Positions 54,229-62,814 of a stretch of 64,000 nt of DNA are shown one piece after another. Within the stretch, counting starts at the first letter, position 1. The number at the start of each line of letters is the position of its first letter. A program made the translations under genes and the position numbers. The notes beneath the pieces are model-generated. The model was not told the origin of the DNA and made no database searches. It saw only the letters and a program-made list of their open reading frames with translations. This DNA comes from Paraglaciecola marina (lineage in GTDB: Bacteria > Pseudomonadota > Gammaproteobacteria > Enterobacterales > Alteromonadaceae): contig NZ_SAIS01000009.1 in the NCBI RefSeq assembly GCF_004360155.1, positions 62,001-126,000 of the forward strand, given 5' to 3'.

Positions 54229-54278
54229 ATACTTGAGTAAAACACTAGGTTAAATACTTGACTAAAATAGTAGGGTAT
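54229..54278. promoter_or_regulatory. Two adjacent IscR type-1 boxes
   Basis: Site B (54254-54278, ATACTTGACTAAAATAGTAG...) matches the 25-base type-1 consensus at all but one position. Site A (54229-54253) is a weaker copy abutting it. Both lie 40-90 bp before the iscR start, so feedback repression by [2Fe-2S]-IscR is expected. Confidence 0.85.
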
Positions 54279-54317
54279 GTGAAGATCTGACACATCTTAG
54301 ATATTAGGTTTATAAGT

Positions 54318-54806
54318 ATGAAATTGACTTCAAAAGGCCGTTACGCGGTAACCGCGATGTTGGATGTATCATTGCATTCTCAACGTGGTCCTGTGTCTTT
54401 AGCAGAAATCTCAGAGCGCCAAGAAATTTCATTGTCATACCTAGAACAGCTTTTTTCTCGTCTTCGTAGAGAAGAACTAGTTGAAAGTGTACGTGGCCCT
54501 GGCGGTGGGTATAAGTTAGGTCGTAATGCTAGCGATATATCTATTGGTGAAGTGATCAATGCGGTAAATGAATCCGTAGATGCTACTAAGTGCCAAGGTC
54601 AGGGAGGATGCCAAGGCGGTGAACGTTGTTTAACTCACAATTTGTGGGAAGGATTAAGCGACCGCATTAGTGTGTTTTTAAACGGCATTACCCTAGGCGA
54701 ATTAATGGAGCAGCATGAAGTGAAACAAGTTGCGCAGCGCCAAGACAAAAATAAACATCTTAATAATATAGCGTCAAACGACATTACTATCAGTTTGCAG
54801 CTTTAA
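54318..54806 (+). CDS. iscR: Fe-S cluster regulator IscR
   Basis: The 162-residue Rrf2-family regulator has the winged helix ([20 protein letters not shown]...; [35 protein letters not shown]) and the three cluster cysteines at 92, 98 and 104 with the following His. It represses its own operon through the boxes upstream. The C-terminal ~30 residues are a polar tail. iscS follows 12 bp later. Confidence 0.97.
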   Translation: MKLTSKGRYAVTAMLDVSLHSQRGPVSLAEISERQEISLSYLEQLFSRLRREELVESVRGPGGGYKLGRNASDISIGEVINAVNESVDATKCQGQGGCQGGERCLTHNLWEGLSDRISVFLNGITLGELMEQHEVKQVAQRQDKNKHLNNIASNDITISLQL

Positions 54807-54818
54807 GCGGAGTAAAAA

Positions 54819-56042
54819 ATGAGCGAATTAAAGCTTCCAATCTACTTGGATTATTCTTCAACTACACCGGTAGACCCTCGTGTTGCCGCTAAAATGGCTG
54901 AGTGTTTGACTACAGAAGGTGTGTTTGGTAACCCAGCTTCTCGTTCTCATAAATTTGGTTGGGTAGCAGAAGAAGCGGTAGATATTGGCCGTAATCAAAT
55001 CGCAGATTTAGTGAATGCAGACCCTAGAGAGATTGTGTTTACCTCGGGTGCCACCGAGTCAAATAACCTTGGTATCAAAGGCGCTGCTAATTTTTATGGT
55101 AAAAAAGGCAAGCATCTCATTACTGTAAAAACTGAGCACAAAGCTGTTTTAGATACCATGCGTCAGTTAGAGCGCGAAGGTTTCGAAGTGACCTATTTAG
55201 ACCCAGAGCCAAACGGTTTACTTGATTTAGACAAGCTAGTTGCTGCTATTCGCCCAGATACAATTTTAGTCAGTGTGATGCATGTCAATAATGAAATTGG
55301 TGTGATTCAAGATATCACTGCAATTGGTGAGTTATGCCGCGAGCGTAAAGTTTTGTTTCATGTTGATGCCGCACAAAGCACGGGTAAAGTGCCAATCGAT
55401 TTACAAACAATGAAAGTTGATTTGATGTCCTTCTCTGCCCACAAAACTTATGGTCCAAAAGGCATTGGTGCTTTGTATGTGCGTCGTAAGCCGCGTATAC
55501 GCTTAGAAGCGCAAATGCACGGCGGTGGTCATGAGCGTGGTATGCGTTCAGGTACTATGGCAACTCACCAGATTGTTGGAATGGGAGAAGCATTTAGAAT
55601 CGCTAAAGAAGAAATGGGCGCTGAAAACGAGCGTTTATTAATGTTACGTAACAAGTTATGGAGCGGTATTAAAGATATGGAAGCCGTTTACTTGAACGGT
55701 GATATGGACAGCCGCATAGCAGGTAATCTTAACGTGAGCTTTGCTTACGTTGAAGGAGAGTCATTAATTATGGCCCTTAAAGATATGGCTGTATCATCTG
55801 GCTCTGCATGTACATCAGCAAGCCTTGAGCCATCATATGTGTTACGTGCGCTTGGGTTAAACGATGAGTTAGCACATAGCTCTATTCGTTTTACAATGGG
55901 ACGTTTTACTACTGAAGCAGAAATTGACTATGTTATTGGTGTTATCCGTAATGCTATCGATAAGCTACGTGAAATGTCTCCTTTGTGGGATATGTACAAA
56001 GAAGGTATTGATTTAGATTCTGTTGAGTGGGCTCACCACTAA
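54819..56042 (+). CDS. iscS: Cysteine desulfurase IscS
   Basis: The 407-residue PLP enzyme shows [23 protein letters not shown], the PLP lysine in [16 protein letters not shown], and the mobile-loop catalytic Cys in [15 protein letters not shown]. It takes sulfur from cysteine and passes it to IscU and other acceptors. Confidence 0.98.
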   Translation: MSELKLPIYLDYSSTTPVDPRVAAKMAECLTTEGVFGNPASRSHKFGWVAEEAVDIGRNQIADLVNADPREIVFTSGATESNNLGIKGAANFYGKKGKHLITVKTEHKAVLDTMRQLEREGFEVTYLDPEPNGLLDLDKLVAAIRPDTILVSVMHVNNEIGVIQDITAIGELCRERKVLFHVDAAQSTGKVPIDLQTMKVDLMSFSAHKTYGPKGIGALYVRRKPRIRLEAQMHGGGHERGMRSGTMATHQIVGMGEAFRIAKEEMGAENERLLMLRNKLWSGIKDMEAVYLNGDMDSRIAGNLNVSFAYVEGESLIMALKDMAVSSGSACTSASLEPSYVLRALGLNDELAHSSIRFTMGRFTTEAEIDYVIGVIRNAIDKLREMSPLWDMYKEGIDLDSVEWAHH

Positions 56043-56064
56043 GTTAACGCATTTTAAAATTAAT

Positions 56065-56092
56065 GTGTTGTTGGGCTTAAGCGCGGCAACAC
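56065..56092 (+). other. Stem-loop between iscS and iscU
   Basis: GTGTTG / CAACAC arms enclose a GCTTAAGC dyad in the 70-bp gap. There is no T-tract, so it is not a terminator. It could stabilise or process the transcript and allow unequal iscRS and iscUA levels. Confidence 0.45.
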
Positions 56093-56112
56093 ATAACCAA
56101 AGGTAAAAGAAA

Positions 56113-56493
56113 ATGGCTTACAGCGAAAAAGTAATTGATCACTACGAAAACCCTCGTAACGTTGGTGGGTTTGATAAGAACGATCCAAAAATTGCTACTG
56201 GTATGGTAGGTGCACCAGCTTGCGGTGACGTAATGAAGTTACAATTAAAAATTGATGATAACGGTATTATTGAAGACGCAAAATTCAAAACCTATGGTTG
56301 TGGTTCTGCTATCGCATCAAGCTCTTTGGTAACTGAGTGGGTTAAAGGTAAGTCTATCGACGAAGCAGTAGAAATTAAAAATACTGATATCGCTGAGGAA
56401 TTAGCATTACCACCAGTGAAAATTCATTGCTCAATTTTAGCTGAAGACGCGATTAAAGCAGCAGTTGAAGATTATAAAAGTCGCCAAAACTAA
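56113..56493 (+). CDS. iscU: Fe-S scaffold protein IscU
   Basis: The 126-residue scaffold has the three cluster-binding cysteines at 37 (GAPACGDVM), 63 (YGCGSAIAS) and 106 (IHCSILAED), and the LPPVK motif recognised by HscA. It assembles the nascent cluster with IscS. Confidence 0.98.
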   Translation: MAYSEKVIDHYENPRNVGGFDKNDPKIATGMVGAPACGDVMKLQLKIDDNGIIEDAKFKTYGCGSAIASSSLVTEWVKGKSIDEAVEIKNTDIAEELALPPVKIHCSILAEDAIKAAVEDYKSRQN

Positions 56494-56524
56494 GATAAAA
56501 ATTTTTAAGTAATAGGAGTAGCCA

Positions 56525-56848
56525 GTGGCAATTACCGTATCCGATAGCGCAGCACAACGTGCTAAAACATTTCTCGAAAATAGAGGGAAAGGTTTAGGGT
56601 TGCGTCTTGGTGTTAAGACAACTGGCTGTTCTGGTTTAGCTTATGTTCTTGAATTTGTTGACGATTTAAATTCAGATGATCAACTCTTTGAAGACAATGG
56701 TGTAAAAATTATCGTCGACGGCAAAAGCCTAGTGTACTTAGACGGTACCCATTTAGATTTCGCTAAAGATGGTTTGAACGAGGGCTTTGAGTTTACTAAT
56801 CCTAACGCTAACGGCGAGTGTGGTTGTGGCGAAAGCTTTAACGTTTAG
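56525..56848 (+). CDS. iscA: Fe-S carrier IscA
   Basis: The 107-residue A-type carrier has the conserved cysteines in TTGCSGLAY and the C-terminal GECGCGESF. It starts with GTG, with TAGGAG 7-10 bases upstream. It transfers clusters to target proteins. Confidence 0.96.
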   Translation: MAITVSDSAAQRAKTFLENRGKGLGLRLGVKTTGCSGLAYVLEFVDDLNSDDQLFEDNGVKIIVDGKSLVYLDGTHLDFAKDGLNEGFEFTNPNANGECGCGESFNV

Positions 56849-56903
56849 CCCTTAGTCTTGTTATTTTTCTGCAATTCAAAAACAGTAAGCCTAATAAAAT
56901 CAG

Positions 56904-57431
56904 ATGAACTACTTCGAGCTTTTTAATATTTCCGTTTCTTTTGATGTAGATTTGTCTGCATTATCTCAAACCTATCAGCAACTCCAGCGTCTTACTCATC
57001 CGGATAAGTTTGCTAGTGGTAGCGAGCAAGACAAACTCGTTGCTATTCAAAAAAATGCACAAGTTAACGATGCGTATAGCACTTTAAAATCACCTTTACC
57101 AAGAGCTGAGCACATACTCTCATTAAGAGGTATTGATTTGCAGCATGAGCAGCAAACCATTAAAGATACCGCTTTTTTGATGCAGCAAATGGAATGGCGA
57201 GAAGCGTTAGCTGAGTTAGACGATAATAGCGATCCTTTGGACGTATTAGCGTCACTTGAAGATGAAATTAAACATAACGTAAAAAGCGATTTAAGCAAAC
57301 TACAAAGTTTGTTAGCAAGTGAGCAAGAAGCAGCAGCACTACAGGCAGCTGATGTTATCCGTAAGCTAAAATTTTTATATAAAATGTTAGCCGAAATAGA
57401 GCTCAAAGAAGAAGCCTTAAACGACTTCTAA
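56904..57431 (+). CDS. hscB: J-domain co-chaperone HscB
   Basis: The 175-residue protein has the J-domain with the HPD tripeptide in RLTHPDKF and a C-terminal helical domain ([14 protein letters not shown] and ELKEEAL) that binds IscU. It stimulates the HscA ATPase. It lies 31 bp before hscA. Confidence 0.97.
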   Translation: MNYFELFNISVSFDVDLSALSQTYQQLQRLTHPDKFASGSEQDKLVAIQKNAQVNDAYSTLKSPLPRAEHILSLRGIDLQHEQQTIKDTAFLMQQMEWREALAELDDNSDPLDVLASLEDEIKHNVKSDLSKLQSLLASEQEAAALQAADVIRKLKFLYKMLAEIELKEEALNDF

Positions 57432-57462
57432 ATTCATTTATTTAAATCAAAAGAATCGAATC

Positions 57463-59325
57463 ATGGCATTACTGCAAATAGCTGAACCCGGTCAAAGCGC
57501 CGCTCCTCATCAACGTAAATTAGCGGTTGGAATTGATTTAGGCACAACTAATTCATTAGTGGCTTCTGTTAGAAGTGGCGAAGCATTAACTCTGCCCGAT
57601 GAACAGGGTAATCATTTATTGCCGTCTGTTGTGAGATATTTACAACAAGGCGTTACTGTTGGCCTAGATGCTAAACAACAGGCAAGTATTGACCCGTCTA
57701 ACACAATAGTATCGGTTAAACGCTTTTTAGGTCGTTCAGTAGCAGATATAAAAAAAGCGTATCCACATTTACCTTACCAATTTACCGAAGCTCAATCTCC
57801 GGCAATCACAGTTGCATCAGGCAATGTAAACCCTGTTCAAGTTTCCTCAGAAATTTTGTCAGTATTAAAACTGCGTGCTGAAAAAACCTTAGGTGACGAA
57901 CTTCAAGGTGCCGTGGTAACCGTTCCTGCTTATTTTGATGATGCACAACGTCAAGGCACCAAAGATGCCGCAACATTAGCTGGGTTAAAAGTTTTAAGGT
58001 TATTGAACGAACCTACAGCCGCTGCCATTGCTTATGGTCTAGATTCTGGCCAAGAGGGGGTGATTGCCGTTTATGACTTGGGCGGTGGTACCTTTGATAT
58101 TTCTATCTTACGACTCAGTAAAGGTGTGTTTGAAGTACTTGCTACTGGTGGTGATTCAGCGTTAGGTGGTGATGATTTTGATGCTGTGTTAGTTGAGTTT
58201 ATTCGTGAGCAAGCAGGTTTAACAGGCGATTTATCAAAAGAACTGCACAGAACCTTATTAGATAAAGCCAAACAGGCTAAAGAATCGCTAAGCCAAGAAT
58301 CTATTGTGACCGTAGAATTTACCGATGATGCTGGTAAATCCCATGGGATACAGATAACTATTGAGCAATTCGAAAGCCTAATAGCACCTTTAATTAAAAC
58401 TACATTAAGAGCTTGTCGCCGTGCATTAAAAGATGCTGAGCTTGAAAAGGAGCAAGTACTTGAAGTGGTTATGGTGGGAGGATCTACTCGGGTGCCAGCA
58501 GTTTGCCAAAAAGTAGGGGAGTTCTTTGAACGTACTCCGTTAACCTCTATTAACCCAGATAAAGTAGTAGCTGTGGGCGCTGCCATACAAGCTGATATTT
58601 TGGTGGGAAATAAGCCCGATAGTGACATGTTACTTTTAGATGTGTTGCCTTTATCTTTGGGTATAGAAACCATGGGCGGGTTGACCGAGAAAGTTATTCC
58701 TCGTAATACCACTATTCCAGTGGCAAAAGCCCAAGAGTTTACCACTTTTAAAGATGGTCAAACTGCAATGATGATCCATGTGGTACAAGGTGAGCGTGAG
58801 TTAGTAAGTGATTGCCGTTCATTAGCAAAGTTTGCCTTACAGGGTATACCGCCAATGGCTGCAGGTGCTGCTCACATCCGCGTCACCTTTCAAGTTGATG
58901 CCGATGGATTGTTAAACGTAACTGCCATGGAAAAATCTAGTGGTGTAAAAGCTGATATTCAAGTTAAGCCTTCTTATGGCTTAGATGATAGTGAAATCGC
59001 TACTATGCTTAAGGCATCAATGGAGCATGCCCAAGATGACATGCAAGCCAGAATGCTAAAAGAACAGCAAGTAGAAGCCGCTAGGGTTTATGAAACCTTA
59101 ACTGCTGCATTACATGCCGACGGAGCCACATTGCTAAATAAGGAAGAAAGACAAATCATTGAACAAGGTTTAGTTGAATTGCAAACCTTGGCTCAAGGTA
59201 CAGATAAAGAAGCGATTAAGACTGGTATTGAAAATGTAGATAAGTTGAGTCAAGTTTTTGCAGAGCGCAGAATGGATCAATCAATTAAAAATGCCTTTTC
59301 GGGGCAATCAGTTGATCAAATTTAA
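57463..59325 (+). CDS. hscA: Hsp70-type chaperone HscA
   Basis: The 620-residue chaperone has the actin-like ATPase motifs [30 protein letters not shown] and [13 protein letters not shown], and the substrate-binding domain after residue ~390. It acts with HscB on IscU to release the cluster. Length equals the usual size. Confidence 0.98.
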   Translation: MALLQIAEPGQSAAPHQRKLAVGIDLGTTNSLVASVRSGEALTLPDEQGNHLLPSVVRYLQQGVTVGLDAKQQASIDPSNTIVSVKRFLGRSVADIKKAYPHLPYQFTEAQSPAITVASGNVNPVQVSSEILSVLKLRAEKTLGDELQGAVVTVPAYFDDAQRQGTKDAATLAGLKVLRLLNEPTAAAIAYGLDSGQEGVIAVYDLGGGTFDISILRLSKGVFEVLATGGDSALGGDDFDAVLVEFIREQAGLTGDLSKELHRTLLDKAKQAKESLSQESIVTVEFTDDAGKSHGIQITIEQFESLIAPLIKTTLRACRRALKDAELEKEQVLEVVMVGGSTRVPAVCQKVGEFFERTPLTSINPDKVVAVGAAIQADILVGNKPDSDMLLLDVLPLSLGIETMGGLTEKVIPRNTTIPVAKAQEFTTFKDGQTAMMIHVVQGERELVSDCRSLAKFALQGIPPMAAGAAHIRVTFQVDADGLLNVTAMEKSSGVKADIQVKPSYGLDDSEIATMLKASMEHAQDDMQARMLKEQQVEAARVYETLTAALHADGATLLNKEERQIIEQGLVELQTLAQGTDKEAIKTGIENVDKLSQVFAERRMDQSIKNAFSGQSVDQI

Positions 59326-59355
59326 ATTAATTTACGGAATGTTAGGAAACCTGTT

Positions 59356-59694
59356 ATGCCACAAGTAATCTTTTTACCACACGAAGAGTTGTGCCCAGAT
59401 GGAGCAGTATTAGAGGGCGAAAAAGGTACCTCTGTGCTTGATTTAGCCTTAAAGAATGGCATTGGAATTGAACATGCTTGCGAAAAGGTATGCGCTTGTA
59501 CCACTTGTCACGTGGTGATCCGTGAAGGCTTTGATTCTTTAGAAGAAGGTGACGAGTTAGAAGAAGACATGCTTGATAAAGCCTGGGGGCTAGAGCCAGA
59601 GTCTCGTTTAGGCTGCCAAGCAATTATTAAAGACGAAGATCTAGTAGTAGAAATCCCTAAATACACAGTGAATCAGGTGAGTGAAGGTCACTAA
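59356..59694 (+). CDS. fdx: Isc-type [2Fe-2S] ferredoxin
   Basis: The 112-residue ferredoxin has the cluster cysteines in HACEKVCACTTCHV and SRLGCQAI. It supplies electrons to cluster assembly. It is the last isc gene here: no iscX follows, and a terminator lies 34 bp downstream. Confidence 0.97.
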   Translation: MPQVIFLPHEELCPDGAVLEGEKGTSVLDLALKNGIGIEHACEKVCACTTCHVVIREGFDSLEEGDELEEDMLDKAWGLEPESRLGCQAIIKDEDLVVEIPKYTVNQVSEGH

Positions 59695-59728
59695 GGCTTT
59701 TAATTATCTAAAAATTTGTATTAAATAG

Positions 59729-59752
59729 AACCAGCAGTTTGCTGGTTTTTTT
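59729..59752 (+). terminator. Terminator of the isc operon
   Basis: AACCAGCA / TGCTGGTT arms with a 3-base loop run into a T-tract. The arms are identical to those of the secF terminator. Confidence 0.9.
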
Positions 59753-59772
59753 ATGAGCAGGGTCAAATTAAA

Positions 59773-59788
59773 CTGTTTTTATATACAG
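59773..59788. promoter_or_regulatory. LexA (SOS) box of yebG
   Basis: CTGTTTTTATATACAG is a perfect CTGT-N8-ACAG site with flanking AA/TT symmetry. It lies 46 bp before the yebG start, so DNA-damage induction is expected. Confidence 0.88.
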
Positions 59789-59834
59789 TTGTTGTGCTAG
59801 GCTTGTTTCATTGATTGCAGAGGAGATAAAAGTT

Positions 59835-60125
59835 ATGGCCGTTATTACACGTTATGTAGTAGAACACAAAGGGGTGGAAAAGTTTGTGAGTGCAGATAAA
59901 AAAGCAGCTGATCAATACGACAAAATGTTAGACGTTGCCGATAACTTAAGTGAGTACATTGAAGGTAAAGGTTTTACCTTGGATGGACCAGTACTTGAAG
60001 AGTTGTCTATTATGCTGTCTAAAAATAAAGACTCGCTTACTAAATTATTAAAAGGTACTACAGCAGAAAGTTTGTTAGCTGAAGAGAAAGCTGAAGTAGT
60101 AAAGATTGAGAAAAAGAAAGCTTAA
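59835..60125 (+). CDS. yebG: SOS-regulated YebG-family protein
   Basis: The protein has about 96 residues from the ATG at 59835, which has GAGGAG upstream; an in-frame TTG at 59811 is unlikely. ITRYVVEHKGVEKFVSADKKAADQYDKMLDVADNLSEYIE matches YebG, a small DNA-damage-inducible protein of unknown mechanism. It ends in a Lys-rich tail. The LexA box in front agrees with the known regulation. Confidence 0.9.
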   Translation: MAVITRYVVEHKGVEKFVSADKKAADQYDKMLDVADNLSEYIEGKGFTLDGPVLEELSIMLSKNKDSLTKLLKGTTAESLLAEEKAEVVKIEKKKA

Positions 60126-60352
60126 GTAGCTTTTTTTTGAGTACGGTGACTATGCATATCATTGGTTTATAATGTGTATGGTAAATATGCCTTTTCTTTC
60201 CTTCTAAACAAATGATTTTTCTTTTAATTATTAAGCTTATCCTTACTTACTCCCACTAATAAAAAGGTGTTCGTTTTTTATTCGACTATACTTTTATACC
60301 TCAATGTAGTATTTCAAAATTGGGGAATAAAATTAAATGGAGAGCTAAAAAC

Positions 60353-60808
60353 ATGAAGTTACACCTATCAAAATTACTATGCATTGTTTGCCTTTTTTCA
60401 GCACCTACTTTTGCTAAAGACAGGTTAGAAGTTTACAAAGATTACGATATAGGCACAGAAATAACGTTAATGACTACAGTGAAAGTAGATCCCAATATGG
60501 AGGAGGTATATCTGGCAGGTTTAGCCCAAAGTTGGGTAAAAGCTGTAAAGCTACAAAAAAAGCTAGGGTTTATTAAGGACTGGAAAATTCTTGGAAGTGA
60601 TTTTCCGTTAAGTGGTGATTTTAATTTAATTCTAATTGTAACGTTTGAAAACTCAGCTGATATGGAGCCATCTAAGAAGAAATACATGGCTTTTATGGAT
60701 GCGTGGGGTAAAGAGAATAATGAACAATCTCAGGAATTATCAGCTAAATACCCAGAGGTAAGGACTTTGACTGGGGAATACGTTTTAAGAGAAGTTATAA
60801 TCGACTAA
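60353..60808 (+). CDS. Secreted protein of unknown function
   Basis: The protein has about 151 residues from the ATG at 60353, preceded by GGAG. An upstream TTG frame from 60320 lacks a ribosome site. A signal peptide (LHLSKLLCIVCLFSAPTFA) is followed by a compact alpha/beta domain with TLMTTVKVDPNMEEVYLAGLAQSWVKAVKLQKKLGF and FNLILIVTFENSADMEPSKKKYMAFMDAW. The layout suggests a ferredoxin-like dimeric barrel, but I recognise no family. It stands alone between yebG and a lipoprotein gene. Confidence 0.65.
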   Translation: MKLHLSKLLCIVCLFSAPTFAKDRLEVYKDYDIGTEITLMTTVKVDPNMEEVYLAGLAQSWVKAVKLQKKLGFIKDWKILGSDFPLSGDFNLILIVTFENSADMEPSKKKYMAFMDAWGKENNEQSQELSAKYPEVRTLTGEYVLREVIID

Positions 60809-60821
60809 AATATTCTAGTTT

Positions 60822-60849
60822 AAATGCCAACGTAGCGTTGGCATTTCTG
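60822..60849 (+). terminator. Strong hairpin after the secreted-protein gene
   Basis: AAATGCCAACG / CGTTGGCATTT is an 11-bp perfect stem with a 3-base loop. The following T-tract is short (TTTCTG), so termination may be imperfect. Confidence 0.75.
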
Positions 60850-61130
60850 ATCAAGCTATCACAAAACCAAAACCAAATTTACTGAGACTTTTACTTTCTT
60901 GAATTGACCGTTTTAGAGTCATTTTGAGTACTCTATAGCTTTCTCAAATTTTGATGTGCAGGCGTAGCTCGATATGAAGTTTTCAATTTGCGAATATGCG
61001 CTTAATTTTCCTTTATAATAGCTGCTTTTACGAATCTAGTAACTTTGTTACAGTGTTCATAACAATCGTATACAGTCAATTTAATATTATCAGTCTACCC
61101 GCTTTCTAATTTAAATAGGTTAACTATTCA
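60850..61130. other. Intergenic stretch before the lipoprotein gene
   Basis: No gene is seen. A TATAAT at 61014-61019 could be a -10 element, but no -35 lies at a good distance. The rest is AT-rich and featureless by eye. Confidence 0.5.
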
Positions 61131-62762
61131 GTGCAAAACCTCAATGGTACAACAGCTCATAGCCAATACTTTTATTCAAAATTAAGACTCTCAAGTTTAT
61201 TAGTAATTTCAATATTACTTATTGCATCATGTGGAGGTGGTGGAGACAGTCAAAAAGGTGGCCCAGAAATTAGTTACACAGTCAGTAACCAAAGGGTATT
61301 TGAAGAAGGCTTTTTTGTTATAGATGCTTGGGAAACGCCAACGGCTGGTGTGACTATGAGCCAAATATCAGGTCCGACAGCGACAAAGTTGAGCAATGTA
61401 AATGTTTTTGCTACGCGTTGGCAAGCGCCTTCACTTGAATTAGATATCACCGAAATAATGGAATTTGAATTGAAGGCTATAGATGATGACGGAAACGTCT
61501 CTACCGAAGTAGTATCTGTAGAAGTGATAGGCTTTAGTGGGGTAGGGCGAGTAATAGGTCAATACTCACCAAGTTTACAACTATATGAAGCTAATAGTTT
61601 TAATCAATTGTATGGCGTTAGGAATACACTAGAACCACAGTTTATCGATGAACAAGAAATCGTTCTATTTGGTAAAGACAATTATAGTTTTACGGATTAT
61701 AGGCTTTCAGACACATTAACCGTTGCAGGAACATACCGTAATATCAGTCAGTTAGTTACAAATGCCTTGTCTTTTAACCTTCTTGGCTCACGTGATTTTA
61801 ATAAAGAGTTGTTAGTGTTGGATGAAGTGAACAATACTGTTAATTGGCTTACGTCTAATAGTTCAATATCAGATAATGCAAGCTTATTGGAGGCTGATAG
61901 TTTTTCAATTGAAGCCCCTTGTTCATTTTTAGGGCGGGTTGATACCGGACAAAACTTTGTTTGGGTTGGCCAGCGTGATAGAGGGTTATCAGTTGTAAGG
62001 CTAGAGCCTATTATAGTAGATGACGTCACAACATTTGAAACTGAAGTTATCGACGAAATAGGCAGTGGTCGTAGCTTATGTCATCTCATGACTACAGTGT
62101 TTCCTGAAGATATTTATATACGTGACTATTACGATGACTCTGCATTCTCCAATTTAATTGCCGTTGATTACAACTCTAACTCTCTTGTTCTGTATGGTGA
62201 TACCAACGAAGACCGACATTATGAAGAGCTCAGTGTTATTCCAATACAAGGAGCTACCGATGGGAGCATGAAAATAGTAGATGTGTTTTCCTCTGGTACT
62301 GCGAGCGAGTCGCCACATTATTTGGCAATTTTAATGAGTGATGGTGAAGTTGATGGAAAACACAGCCTTACAGTTATTGGCCAATTTGATAACAATGAAT
62401 TTGAACAGCAAGTATTTAGTTGGACTTCAGGTGTACCACAATCATTAGTGCATGGATCTTTTATTGGCATTAGGCCTGGTGACCAAACTAGAAAAGATTT
62501 TGCCGTTGTGACTAAATCCCCTGGTCAAGTATTAGTCTTTGAAAATATTATACCTGACGGGGCGAGTATCGGAGAAACTCCAGTATATTCCGAGCCTGTT
62601 TCTTTCGATATTGAAGATGGAGCAGGCTCAGCTGTTACTGCTTATGAGGACTTTATTTTGAAAACCATTGAGCAGGGAGATGTGATTTACATTTCTTATC
62701 CTGATACAGGTGTTGTTAGGTCTTACACTCCATCGTTTGAAGAATTAAATTCTTTTAATTAA
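61131..62762 (+). CDS. Large lipoprotein with PKD/Ig-like N-terminal domain and beta-propeller-like body
   Basis: The 543-residue protein starts at GTG after AGGT and has a lipoprotein signal (SSLLVISILLIASCGGGG, lipobox IASC, then a Gly-rich linker). Residues ~45-130 resemble a PKD/cadherin-like module (MEFELKAIDDDGNVSTEVVSVEVIGFSG). The remainder has repeated strands such as LLVLDEVNNTVNWL, VWVGQRDRGLSVVRLE, IAVDYNSNSLVLYGD and FAVVTKSPGQVLVFEN, suggestive of a FG-GAP/propeller-like repeat fold. No catalytic motif is visible. Function is unknown; an outer-membrane or surface role is likely. Confidence 0.65.
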   Translation: MQNLNGTTAHSQYFYSKLRLSSLLVISILLIASCGGGGDSQKGGPEISYTVSNQRVFEEGFFVIDAWETPTAGVTMSQISGPTATKLSNVNVFATRWQAPSLELDITEIMEFELKAIDDDGNVSTEVVSVEVIGFSGVGRVIGQYSPSLQLYEANSFNQLYGVRNTLEPQFIDEQEIVLFGKDNYSFTDYRLSDTLTVAGTYRNISQLVTNALSFNLLGSRDFNKELLVLDEVNNTVNWLTSNSSISDNASLLEADSFSIEAPCSFLGRVDTGQNFVWVGQRDRGLSVVRLEPIIVDDVTTFETEVIDEIGSGRSLCHLMTTVFPEDIYIRDYYDDSAFSNLIAVDYNSNSLVLYGDTNEDRHYEELSVIPIQGATDGSMKIVDVFSSGTASESPHYLAILMSDGEVDGKHSLTVIGQFDNNEFEQQVFSWTSGVPQSLVHGSFIGIRPGDQTRKDFAVVTKSPGQVLVFENIIPDGASIGETPVYSEPVSFDIEDGAGSAVTAYEDFILKTIEQGDVIYISYPDTGVVRSYTPSFEELNSFN

Positions 62763-62814
62763 CTTTACTTGTTCGCTCCTAACAGACTAAATCATAGTTT
62801 AAATTTTTTCTAGA

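Noticed and set aside
58071-58745. 224-aa minus-strand frame inside hscA
   Set aside because: Long antisense frames are common opposite hscA; the product is Ser/Thr-rich with no domain, and hscA is certain.
61014-61019. Promoter of the lipoprotein gene from TATAAT
   Set aside because: No acceptable -35 element at 16-18 bp; the nearest TTGCGA is 20 bp away, so it is noted only within the intergenic entry.
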